A stretch of 8,800 nt of DNA from Actinomyces sp. (GCA_003697065.1 RFFY01000397.1:1-8800); one strand, 5' to 3'; positions 1 to 6,613 are shown, counted from the stretch's first letter. A program made the numbers and translations. Notes: generated by a model from the sequence alone, not told the origin.

Positions 1-780
1 CGCCACGGCCTGACCCTGGGACTGATCGCCGCCTTCGGGGTCCTGGCCGTGGGCGCCTGGGCCCAGCCCGCCTTCGTCGACCTCGAGGGCGACGTGGTGT
101 TCACCGCCTTCGGCGTGGCCGCCGTCGTGCCCGTCCTCGCCGCCCTCGGGGGCGCGGTCGCGACCCTGGCCGGTGTGGGGCCCCGCCTGAAGCGCCTGCC
201 CCGCTCCTGGCTCATCGGCGCGTTCGTCGCCGGCGATCTCCTCCTGGCCGCCACCGCCGCCGGTCTCCTGCGGGTGATCGAGCCTCTGGGGCTGGGCGGC
301 ACGGCCGCCGAGGGCGGGATCAGCGCCGGCGTCCTGCTCACCGCCCTCGTCGCCGGTGCGGCCGGCCTGTGGTACTGGGCCCCCAAGATCACGGGTCGCG
401 TGCTCGCCGACGGGGCCGGTCGCCTGGCCGTGCTGGTGCTGGCGCTCGGTGCCCTGCTCGTGGCCGTGCCCGGGGTGGTCAACGGCTTCCTCGACGCCCC
501 CGATCTCCTGCTCTCGGCCCCCGCCCGTGGTGCCGTCGACGGGCTGAACACGGTGGCGGCCGTCGGCGCGGTGGTGGTCGCCCTCGGTGCCGTGGTCGTG
601 GCCCTCGCCCTGGTGGCGTCGCTGCGGGGTGGACCCCGAGCGGCGGCCGACCCCTGGGGCGGGCACACCCTCGAGTGGGCGACGGCGTCGCCGCCCCCGC
701 CGGGCAACTTCCCCGAACCCCCGCGGGTGACCTCGGCCCAGCCCCTGCTCGACGCCGCCGACCGACCCGAGGAGGCGTGA
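1..780 (+). CDS. Divergent heme-copper oxidase subunit I-like protein, C-terminal half (5'-partial)
   Basis: The frame is open from base 1, so the gene starts to the left; 259 codons are visible. Six hydrophobic segments (fragment residues about 4-20, 33-58, 71-90, 107-126, 141-162, 182-208) match helices 7-12 of CtaD. WYWAPK (fragment 124-129) aligns with FWWPK of the downstream CtaD, and the end (DPW..HTLEW followed by a PPPP/NFPEPP stretch) is the usual CtaD C-terminal signature. The cofactor residues are missing. WAHH of CtaD (CuB) is WAQP here (Q22-P23). The HFH of helix 10 (heme a3 and heme a ligands) aligns without gaps to G106-I107-S108. The PTGVK lysine motif and the RR propionate pair are also absent. 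This half has no histidine other than H2 and the one in GGHTLEW. The stop overlaps the next start (TGATG), so the two are probably translationally coupled. Homology is clear from the context and ends; function is unknown and O2 reduction by this chain looks impossible. Confidence 0.8.
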   Translation, partial: RHGLTLGLIAAFGVLAVGAWAQPAFVDLEGDVVFTAFGVAAVVPVLAALGGAVATLAGVGPRLKRLPRSWLIGAFVAGDLLLAATAAGLLRVIEPLGLGGTAAEGGISAGVLLTALVAGAAGLWYWAPKITGRVLADGAGRLAVLVLALGALLVAVPGVVNGFLDAPDLLLSAPARGAVDGLNTVAAVGAVVVALGAVVVALALVASLRGGPRAAADPWGGHTLEWATASPPPPGNFPEPPRVTSAQPLLDAADRPEEA

Positions 781-1358
781 TGACCGCCCTGCCCGCACCC
801 CCGCCTCTGCGGCCCCGTACCACCGTCATCGCCGGCCTGTTCGTCGCGGCGGCGTCCTTCGTGGGCGTGATCGGCCTGCTCGCCCTCTACCTGGCCCGTC
901 GAGCCGACGCCCTGGCCGCCGGTCGCGACTGGATCCCCGAGGGCAGCCTCGAGCTGGGTCCCCCCGGGATGGTCCTGTGGACCCTGATCATGTCGGTGCT
1001 CACCGTGCACTGGGCCGTGCAGGCCATGGGCCGCGACGACCGGGTGCACTCCCACCTGGCCCTCGCCCTCACCGGGCTGTTCGGCGCCGCCGTGTTGAAC
1101 CAGATGTGGTTCATCTACACCGACGTCGGCTACGCCATCGACGGCGGCGAAGCCCAGCTCTTCTTCTACGTGCTCACCGGGGCCTTCGTCGTCATGCAGA
1201 TCGCCGCCCTGGTGGCGGTGGCCGTCACCTTGTTGCGCTCACTGGCCGGGAACTTCAGCGCCCGCGAGCGCGACGCCCTGTGGGCCACGGCCATCTTCTG
1301 GGACGTCACCGTCTTCGTCTACGGCCTCATCTGGTACGCCGTCTTCGTCACCAAGTAG
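780..1358 (+). CDS. Divergent cytochrome c oxidase subunit III-like membrane protein
   Basis: A 192-residue protein with five predicted helices (about 14-38, 65-85, 91-113, 127-152, 166-188), the size and topology of a short actinobacterial CtaE. The start is ATG at 780, overlapping the previous stop, with GAGGAGG at 769-775 four bases upstream. Compared with the CtaE encoded at 5593-6207, hallmark residues are gone. The helix-1 Glu (SEC in CtaE) falls in an AAAS stretch, the FHGVH histidines are replaced around residues 133-141, and YWHFVD near the end becomes FWDVTV (173-178). The final helix still keeps the aromatic WD/IWY character of the family. It probably pairs with the subunit I-like protein just upstream. 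It could also be annotated simply as a heme-copper oxidase subunit III family protein; the family call rests on size, topology and gene order more than on strong identity. Confidence 0.7.
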   Translation: MTALPAPPPLRPRTTVIAGLFVAAASFVGVIGLLALYLARRADALAAGRDWIPEGSLELGPPGMVLWTLIMSVLTVHWAVQAMGRDDRVHSHLALALTGLFGAAVLNQMWFIYTDVGYAIDGGEAQLFFYVLTGAFVVMQIAALVAVAVTLLRSLAGNFSARERDALWATAIFWDVTVFVYGLIWYAVFVTK

Positions 1359-1364
1359 GGATCC

Positions 1365-2153
1365 ATGTTCACCACGGGATTCAAGTTCCACTTCGGCGCC
1401 GGCACGGCCCTCGCGCTCGCCGCCGTCGTCTACGGCTACAGCTCGGGCGGCGGGGGCCTCGGTCCCCTCGTGCTCGGTTGGAAGGGCGGGGTGGGCGACC
1501 ACCTCGGCTACGGGCTCCTCGTGGCCGCCGCTCTCGCCTTCTGGGCCATCGGGCTGGTGCTGGTCGCCGTCCGTGACGCCGACCCCGAGGTGCAGGCGGC
1601 CGCCCTCGGCGCCGACACCGTGCCCGTCGCCCCCCCGGTCACCGGGACGGCCTGGCCCGTCGTCGGCGCCTTCGGGGCCGCCACCACCGTGGTGGGCCTG
1701 GTGCTGGGGTCCCCCATCTTCGTGCTGGGTCTGGCCATCGGGGCGGTGACCCTGATCGAGTGGACGATGGACGCCTGGGCCGATCGCGCCACCGGCGATC
1801 CCGCCGCCAACCGGGAGCTGCGCAACCGTCTGATGGCCCCGGTCGAGGTGCCGGTGGTCGGCGCTCTCGTCATCGCCGTGGCGGTCCTGTCGGTGTCGCG
1901 GATCCTGCTGGCCGTTTCCGAGCTCGGCGCCGTCGTCATCGCCGGCGTCATCGCCGTGGTCATCCTCGGTGCGACGACCCTCTACGCGGCGGTGCCCCGC
2001 CACGGGCGCACCATCGTGACCGCTCTGGGGCTCCTGCTCGCCGTCGCCCTGCTCGCGGGCGGGATCATCGCCGCCGTGCACGGCGAGCGCGATTTCGAGC
2101 ACCACGGCCACGAGGGTGCCATGCTCGTCATCGGAGGCGCGGGCCGTGCCTGA
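1365..2153 (+). CDS. Seven-helix membrane protein, N-terminal half resembling actinobacterial oxidase subunit IV
   Basis: A 262-residue hydrophobic protein starting at ATG 1365, six bases after the preceding stop; only a weak AGGGA-type site lies upstream, so it may rely on coupling. The first ~140 residues show the layout of the small actinobacterial oxidase subunit IV: helix (10-26), Gly-rich loop, helix (47-69), charged RDADPE (70-75), then a WP-led double helix (97-131) ending in IEW. Residues 90-140 also resemble the C-terminal tail of the CtaD encoded downstream. After a charged linker (140-156) come three further helices (162-180, 185-208, 215-238) that I cannot assign, and a short His-rich end (EHHGHE, 245-250). 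The usual family member is about 130-140 residues, so this one has roughly doubled. Function is not established; position suggests a third subunit of the divergent oxidase-like module. Confidence 0.6.
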   Translation: MFTTGFKFHFGAGTALALAAVVYGYSSGGGGLGPLVLGWKGGVGDHLGYGLLVAAALAFWAIGLVLVAVRDADPEVQAAALGADTVPVAPPVTGTAWPVVGAFGAATTVVGLVLGSPIFVLGLAIGAVTLIEWTMDAWADRATGDPAANRELRNRLMAPVEVPVVGALVIAVAVLSVSRILLAVSELGAVVIAGVIAVVILGATTLYAAVPRHGRTIVTALGLLLAVALLAGGIIAAVHGERDFEHHGHEGAMLVIGGAGRA

Positions 2154-2180
2154 GGGACCGATCGCGACTTGGCGCCGGTC

Positions 2181-2207
2181 CCGCCGGTCCGCGAGCGTGA
2201 CCGGCGG
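2181..2207 (+). terminator. Stem-loop between the divergent module and ctaC; possible terminator
   Basis: A perfect 9-bp inverted repeat (CCGCCGGTC at 2181-2189, GACCGGCGG at 2199-2207) with a 9-base loop sits in the 88-base gap before ctaC. No T-run follows, which is common for actinobacterial terminators but also lowers certainty in such GC-rich DNA. It could end the upstream transcript, or act as a processing or stabilising hairpin within one long transcript. Confidence 0.35.
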
Positions 2208-2230
2208 CCGTCCCCCGTCCCCACGTCTGC

Positions 2231-2236
2231 GAGGAG
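2231..2236 (+). promoter_or_regulatory. Ribosome binding site fixing the ctaC start
   Basis: GAGGAG lies five bases before ATG 2242. It decides between this start and an in-frame GTG at 2116, which would overlap the previous gene and bury the lipoprotein signal peptide under 42 extra residues. Confidence 0.8.
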
Positions 2237-2241
2237 CACGC

Positions 2242-3501
2242 ATGTCCCGGGTCCTGCGGCGTCCGATCGTCGCTGTGAGTGTGCTGTCGGTGCTGGTGTT
2301 GTCCGGCTGTGCCAGCGACAAGGAGCTCAACACCCTCGATCCCCAGGGTCCCGCCGCCCGCAGCATCGATCACCTCGTCCGTCCGGTCTTCATCGTGGCG
2401 GGGATCGTCTTCTTGTTCGTCGAGGGGGCGGTGCTCTTCCTCGCCCTGCGCAACCGGGCCCGCCACGACGACGACGAGTTCCCCGGTCAGATCCACGGCA
2501 ACACCCGCCTCGAGATCGGGTGGACGATCGTGCCGGCGGCGATCATGACCGCCATCGCCGTGGGCACCATCGCCACCCTGGTCGACCTGAACGACACGAG
2601 CGCCAACGCCATGGAGGTGACGGTCGACGGGACGACGACGAACTGGGAGCCCAAGGTCGTGGTCGTCGGCCAGCAGTGGTGGTGGGAGTACCGCTACTAC
2701 TTCGACCGCGACATCCAGGCCTCCGACCTCTCCGATGCCAAGAAGCTGCCGCCGGCCGACATCGTGACCGCCAACCAGATGGTCATCCCGGCCGGTGAGG
2801 AGGTCGAGCTCATCGTCACCTCCCGTGACGTGATCCACTCCCACTGGATCCCCAAGCTCAACGGGAAGCGCGACGCCGTGCCGAACCGCTTCTCACCCTG
2901 GAAGGTCGAAGCGGACGAACCCGGTGTCTACTTCGGTCAGTGCACCGAGTTCTGTGGCCTGTCCCACGCGCGGATGCGGATGCAGGTGGTGGCCCTCGAC
3001 GCCGCCGACTTCCGGGCCTGGGTCGAGACCACAAGCGCCGACGCCGCGCCCCCGTCCGACGCGGCCGCCGCCTGGCTCGAGGCCCGGCGCTCGGGGAACG
3101 GTGACGTGGCGGCGCCCGATGCCACCGCCGCCGAGCGGGGCCTGGTGCTGTTCACCCAGCAGTGCACGGGCTGTCACCTGATCGAGGGAGTCAACGACGA
3201 CACCTACGAGGCGGCGGCGACCGTGTCGACGGCGGCACCGAACCTCACCCACTTCGCCGGCCGCACGACCTTCGCCGGCGGGATCTTCCCGACCTACACC
3301 CCCGACGGCGCCTTCAACGCCGAAGCGGTGGCCGCGTGGATCCGCGACCCGGCGGCGGTCAAGGCCAATGCCGCCGACGAGGGACGGGGTATGCCCGATC
3401 TCGGCCTGAGCGAGACGCAGATCGCCGACGTGGTGGCCTATCTCGAGACCCTGGGGCCCCGGCCCGCCGACTGGGTCATCGCCGCCACCCAGGTGGAGTG
3501 A
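2242..3501 (+). CDS. ctaC: Cytochrome c oxidase subunit II with fused cytochrome c domain (caa3-type)
   Basis: Accepts electrons from the respiratory chain and passes them via CuA to subunit I on the outer face of the membrane. The 419-residue protein starts with a lipoprotein signal: basic MSRVLRRP, a hydrophobic core and LSGC, with C23 as the likely lipidated residue. Two membrane helices follow (about 48-69 and 92-114). The cupredoxin domain (about 125-260) has the QWWWEY aromatic path (145-150) and all CuA ligands: H199, C234, E236, C238, H242 and M245 (CTEFCGLSHARM). A linker rich in Ala leads to a class I cytochrome c domain (about 290-408) with CTGCH (308-312) and a likely axial M384 in GRGMP. 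The covalent cytochrome c makes this a caa3-type subunit II, unlike the cytochrome-free CtaC of mycobacteria and corynebacteria. It heads the ctaCDEFG order. Confidence is very high. Confidence 0.97.
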   Translation: MSRVLRRPIVAVSVLSVLVLSGCASDKELNTLDPQGPAARSIDHLVRPVFIVAGIVFLFVEGAVLFLALRNRARHDDDEFPGQIHGNTRLEIGWTIVPAAIMTAIAVGTIATLVDLNDTSANAMEVTVDGTTTNWEPKVVVVGQQWWWEYRYYFDRDIQASDLSDAKKLPPADIVTANQMVIPAGEEVELIVTSRDVIHSHWIPKLNGKRDAVPNRFSPWKVEADEPGVYFGQCTEFCGLSHARMRMQVVALDAADFRAWVETTSADAAPPSDAAAAWLEARRSGNGDVAAPDATAAERGLVLFTQQCTGCHLIEGVNDDTYEAAATVSTAAPNLTHFAGRTTFAGGIFPTYTPDGAFNAEAVAAWIRDPAAVKANAADEGRGMPDLGLSETQIADVVAYLETLGPRPADWVIAATQVE

Positions 3502-3529
3502 CCGGCTCGGCGCCCTCACCCACGAGCGA

Positions 3530-3535
3530 TAAAGT
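3530..3535 (+). promoter_or_regulatory. Possible -10 element upstream of ctaD
   Basis: The 79-base ctaC-ctaD gap contains a distinct AT-rich dip at about 3528-3547 in otherwise GC-dense sequence. TAAAGT at 3530-3535 fits the actinobacterial TANNNT -10 pattern and would give a leader of about 40 bases. No convincing -35 is seen, and the site upstream of ATG 3581 is a weak GGGACA (3570-3575). A promoter or regulator site for separate control of ctaD is possible but weakly supported. Confidence 0.25.
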
Positions 3536-3580
3536 ACGGACAAATACGACCCACCGAGACCAGGACCACGGGACACAGTC

Positions 3581-5590
3581 ATGGCGATCACCGAACAAGC
3601 CCCGCTCGCACTCGAGTCCGGTGCCCCCGCGGTGGCCGAGCGGCCCCTCGGCGTCTTCACCCGGCCCCGGGGGGGCCGGGGCTGGCGCGACTGGCTGAGC
3701 ACGGTCGATCACAAGCGGATCGGCATCATGTACGGGGTCTCCGCCTTCTTCTTCTTCCTGGTGGGTGGGTTCGAGGCCCTGCTCATCCGCATCCAGCTCT
3801 TCACCCCGAACAACACCTTCTTGCAGGCCGAGCTGTACAACCAGATCTTCACCATGCACGGGGCGACCATGATCTTCGCCTTCGTCATGCCCCTGGCCGC
3901 CGCCTTCGCCAACTACTTCATCCCCCTCCAGATCGGCGCCCGTGACGTGGCCTTCCCCCGTCTCAACGCCCTGTCGTTCTGGGTCTGGATCTCCGGTGCC
4001 CTCTTCTTGAACACGACCTGGATCGTCGGTGGAGGCGGTGCCGACTGCGGCTGGTTCTGCTACGCCCCCAACAGCGGGGTGCTGTTCTCGCCCACCCACG
4101 GGGTCGACTTCTTCACCATCGGCCTGCAGATCATGGGCATCGCCTCGTTGGTGTCGTCGATCAACCTGATCGTGACCGTGCTCAACATGCGGGCCCCCGG
4201 CATGACCCTCATGCGCATGCCCGTCATGACCTGGATGCTGCTGGTCACCCAGTTCCTGCTCCTGTTCGCCCTGCCGGTCATCACCGCCGCCTTGTTCCTG
4301 TTGATGTTCGACCGCCTCTTCGGCGCCCAGTTCTTCAACCCCGATGCCGGGGCCGACCCCCTCCTGTGGCAGCACCTGTTCTGGATCTTCGGGCACCCCG
4401 AGGTCTACATCATCATCCTGCCCAGCTTCGGCATGATCTCCGAGATCATCCCCACCTTCAGCCGCAAGCCTCTGTTCGGCTACTCCTTCGTGGTCTTCTC
4501 GGGCATCGCCATCGGCTTCATGGGCTGGGGTGTGTGGGCCCACCACATGTTCGTCTCGGGCATCGGCCCCATCTCGGTGGCGGCCTTCTCCCTGTCGACC
4601 ATGTTCATCGCCGTCCCGACCGGGGTGAAGATCCTGAACTGGCTGGCGACCATGTGGGGCGGCAAGCTCCGCTTCACCACCGCCATGAAGTACGCCGTGG
4701 CCACCGTCGCCATGTTCACCATCGGCGGCTTGTCGGGCGTCACCCACTCGGTCGCCCCCGCCGACACCCAGCAGACCGACACCTACTACATCGTGGCCCA
4801 CTTCCACTACGTCATCTTCGGCGGCGGTGTGCTGGGCCTGTTCGCCGCCATGTACTTCTGGTGGCCGAAGATGTTCGGCTTCCTGTTGAACGAGCGGCGG
4901 GGCAACTGGCAGTTCTGGATCACCCTGGTGGGGTTCAACCTCACCTTCGGACCCATGCACATCCTGGGCCTGCAGGGCATGTCACGCCGGATCGACACCT
5001 ACTCACCGGGTTTCGGCTTCGAGTTCTGGAACAAGGTCTCGACCGTCGGCGCCTTCACCATCGCCGTCGGTGTGGCCCTGTTCATGTACAACGTGTGGGC
5101 CTCCCGGCGTGAGGCCGCCCACCTGCCTCCGCCGGGGCCCGACCCCTGGGACGCCCGTACCCTCGAGTGGTCGATCCCCTCGCCGGCTCCCGTGCACAAC
5201 TTCGACGAGATCCCCACCGTCGAGGGACTCGACGAGTGGTGGCACCGCAAGTACGGCTACGACGAGGACGGCAAGGTGGTGCGGATCGCCACGGCCGCCG
5301 AGATCGCCCAGCGTGGTGACGCCACCGACGTGCACCTGCCCTCGCCCTCCTTCTGGCCCCTGGCCGTGGCCCTGGGCCTGCCCCTCATCGGCTACGGGCT
5401 GATCTTCAACCTGTGGCTGGCCCTGGTGGGCGGGATCATCACCGCCGGTGCCCTCTACTCGTGGGCGATGGAGCCCGCCGACGATCCCGAGGCCGCCCAC
5501 GGCCACCACGACGACGACCACGACACGGGCGAACCGGCCGCCGTTGGTGCCGCCGGAGCCGGGTCCGCCGACGAGACCGAGGAGTCCTGA
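3581..5590 (+). CDS. ctaD: Cytochrome c oxidase subunit I, A1-type, with C-terminal two-helix extension
   Basis: Catalytic, proton-pumping subunit that reduces O2 to water at the heme a3-CuB centre. The 669-residue protein has a complete ligand set: H93 (heme a), H272 with Y276 (CuB and the His-Tyr crosslink, in GHPEVY), H321-H322 (CuB), H407 (heme a3) and H409 (heme a). E274 in GHPEVY marks the A1 class with a D channel, whose entrance is D122 in IGARD; K350 in PTGVK is the K-channel lysine. R469-R470 would hold heme propionates. Twelve core helices end near residue 506. An extra ~160 residues follow: the DPWDARTLEW signature (521-530), a soluble linker, a two-helix unit starting SPSFWPL (588-594) and a His/Asp-rich tail (HGHHDDDHD, 640-648). 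The extension resembles the small subunit IV-like unit of the 1365-2153 gene. A C-x3-C pair (C156, C160) lies in an early outside loop. The next gene starts two bases after the stop. Confidence 0.98.
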   Translation: MAITEQAPLALESGAPAVAERPLGVFTRPRGGRGWRDWLSTVDHKRIGIMYGVSAFFFFLVGGFEALLIRIQLFTPNNTFLQAELYNQIFTMHGATMIFAFVMPLAAAFANYFIPLQIGARDVAFPRLNALSFWVWISGALFLNTTWIVGGGGADCGWFCYAPNSGVLFSPTHGVDFFTIGLQIMGIASLVSSINLIVTVLNMRAPGMTLMRMPVMTWMLLVTQFLLLFALPVITAALFLLMFDRLFGAQFFNPDAGADPLLWQHLFWIFGHPEVYIIILPSFGMISEIIPTFSRKPLFGYSFVVFSGIAIGFMGWGVWAHHMFVSGIGPISVAAFSLSTMFIAVPTGVKILNWLATMWGGKLRFTTAMKYAVATVAMFTIGGLSGVTHSVAPADTQQTDTYYIVAHFHYVIFGGGVLGLFAAMYFWWPKMFGFLLNERRGNWQFWITLVGFNLTFGPMHILGLQGMSRRIDTYSPGFGFEFWNKVSTVGAFTIAVGVALFMYNVWASRREAAHLPPPGPDPWDARTLEWSIPSPAPVHNFDEIPTVEGLDEWWHRKYGYDEDGKVVRIATAAEIAQRGDATDVHLPSPSFWPLAVALGLPLIGYGLIFNLWLALVGGIITAGALYSWAMEPADDPEAAHGHHDDDHDTGEPAAVGAAGAGSADETEES

Positions 5591-5592
5591 CC

Positions 5593-6207
5593 ATGACCGC
5601 CACCACGGTCACCCCCGATGCCGCCGAGCACGGCCACACCACCGGCACCGGCATGTCGAACACCAAGCTCGCCATGTGGGTGTTCCTCGGCTCCGAGTGC
5701 CTGCTCTTCGGGGGCCTGATCTCGACCTACCTCCTCTACAAGACCAAGGACGCCGGCGGCACGGTCCTGCCCACCGACGTGTTCGACATCCCCTTCACCT
5801 CGGTCAGCTCCTTCGTGCTCCTCATGAGCTCGATGACCATGGTCCTGGCCCTGGCGGCGGTCGCTCGGGGCGACCAGCAGCGGGGACGGGCGTGGCTCCT
5901 CGCCACCGCCCTGCAGGGCATGGTCTTCATCGGCGGCCAGGTCTACGAATTCACGACCTTCGTGCGCGAGGGCATGGGCTTCACCACCAACCCCGCCGCC
6001 TCGGCCTTCTTCACCCTGACCGGCTTCCACGGCGTCCACGTGACCATCGGCATCGTCATGTTGATGTCCCTGTTCGTGATGTCGCTCAAGGGCAAGATCA
6101 CCGCCGAGAACGCCGAGACGGTCGAGATCGTCGGCCTCTACTGGCACTTCGTCGACATCGTCTGGATCTTCATCTTCACCGTCGTCTATCTCATCCCCGC
6201 CGACTGA
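5593..6207 (+). CDS. ctaE: Cytochrome c oxidase subunit III
   Basis: Core membrane subunit without redox cofactors; in this family it binds lipids, stabilises subunit I and sustains proton uptake. The 204-residue protein has five helices, the usual short form lacking the first two helices of the mitochondrial protein. Family landmarks are present: E35 in GSECLLFGG, E119 in QVYEF, FHGVHV (145-150), and YWHFVDIVW (183-191) in the last helix. The start at ATG 5593 has GAGGAG at 5579-5584, eight bases upstream, inside the end of ctaD; the gap to ctaD is only two bases, so the pair is almost certainly co-transcribed and co-translated. An alternative ATG at 5653 (M21) would remove a polar N-terminus and has no comparable ribosome site. 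Its intact motifs contrast with the subunit III-like protein at 780-1358. Confidence 0.96.
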   Translation: MTATTVTPDAAEHGHTTGTGMSNTKLAMWVFLGSECLLFGGLISTYLLYKTKDAGGTVLPTDVFDIPFTSVSSFVLLMSSMTMVLALAAVARGDQQRGRAWLLATALQGMVFIGGQVYEFTTFVREGMGFTTNPAASAFFTLTGFHGVHVTIGIVMLMSLFVMSLKGKITAENAETVEIVGLYWHFVDIVWIFIFTVVYLIPAD

Positions 6208-6210
6208 GAC

Positions 6211-6224
6211 GGCTCCGCCGAGCC
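6211..6224 (+). other. Small hairpin between ctaE and ctaF
   Basis: GGCTC and GAGCC flank a four-base CGCC loop (5-bp stem) within the 45-base gap after ctaE. It is too short to be a convincing terminator and may simply be chance in GC-rich DNA, or a minor mRNA processing or stability element. Confidence 0.2.
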
Positions 6225-6252
6225 CCGATCGACACGCCATCCGGAAGGGACC

Positions 6253-6588
6253 ATGACCGACACCGCCACCGCCGAGACGAGCACCGACACCGAGGGCCCG
6301 GACACCCACGCCCACCCCTCGGACTGGGCCTACGTCAAGATCGCCGCCGTGCTCGCCGTCGTGACCGCCATGGAGGTCTCGACCTACTTCGAGTCGGTCG
6401 TCGACTGGGGTCGCGCCCTGGTGCCCGCCCTGTTGGTCATGATGGCGTTCAAGTTCTACCTGGTGGCCACCTGGTTCATGCACCTGAAGTTCGACTCCAA
6501 GCTCTTCGCCCGCATGTTCCAGGGCGGCTTGATCCTCGCCGTCGCCGTCTACGTCGCCACCCTGTCCGCCTTCCAGTTCTTCGCCTGA
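6253..6588 (+). CDS. ctaF: Cytochrome c oxidase subunit IV (bacterial COX4 family)
   Basis: Small structural subunit of the caa3 oxidase. The 111-residue protein has a Thr/Asp-rich polar N-terminus (1-26) and three helices (about 28-46, 56-76, 89-109). The conserved signature of the family is clear: E41 at the end of helix 1, and KFYLVATWFMHLKFD (67-81) around the end of helix 2. Length and three-helix topology match the prokaryotic subunit IV family that completes ctaCDE in Bacillus-type caa3 operons. ATG 6253 follows GGAAGG (6243-6248). Note that the symbol ctaF is also used in actinobacteria for an unrelated ~140-residue subunit IV; the gene at 1365-2153 resembles that one instead. A strong hairpin follows directly after the stop, so this is probably the last gene of the oxidase transcript. 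Confidence 0.9.
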   Translation: MTDTATAETSTDTEGPDTHAHPSDWAYVKIAAVLAVVTAMEVSTYFESVVDWGRALVPALLVMMAFKFYLVATWFMHLKFDSKLFARMFQGGLILAVAVYVATLSAFQFFA

Positions 6589-6613
6589 ACGGGCCCGCGT
6601 CGTGCGGGCCCGT
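6589..6613 (+). terminator. Strong hairpin after ctaF, probable transcription terminator
   Basis: A perfect 10-bp stem (ACGGGCCCGC at 6589-6598, GCGGGCCCGT at 6604-6613) with a five-base GTCGT loop begins at the base after the ctaF stop codon. No T-run follows, as is common in high-GC actinobacteria. It should end or strongly attenuate the ctaCDEF transcript. The remaining 60 bases up to ctaG show no clear promoter; the TAGCCT at 6653-6658 is too close to the ribosome site to serve as a -10. Confidence 0.65.

Noticed and set aside
1..780. The subunit I-like gene as a simple frameshifted or truncated pseudogene
   Set aside because: The visible frame is uninterrupted, ends with the normal CtaD C-terminal signature and is coupled to an intact next gene; decay cannot be excluded but is not shown.
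2116..2241. GTG at 2116 as an upstream start for ctaC
   Set aside because: It would overlap the preceding gene, place 42 residues before the lipoprotein signal peptide and ignore the good GAGGAG site before ATG 2242.
1239..2366. Long open frame on the - strand
   Set aside because: Its product is Gly/Asp/Arg/His-rich low-complexity with no family features and lies opposite well-supported membrane-protein genes; it is a by-product of high GC codon use.
3476..4960. Long open frame on the - strand opposite ctaD
   Set aside because: Composition (His, Glu, Gly, Gln runs) is that of an antisense shadow, and ctaD on the + strand is certain.
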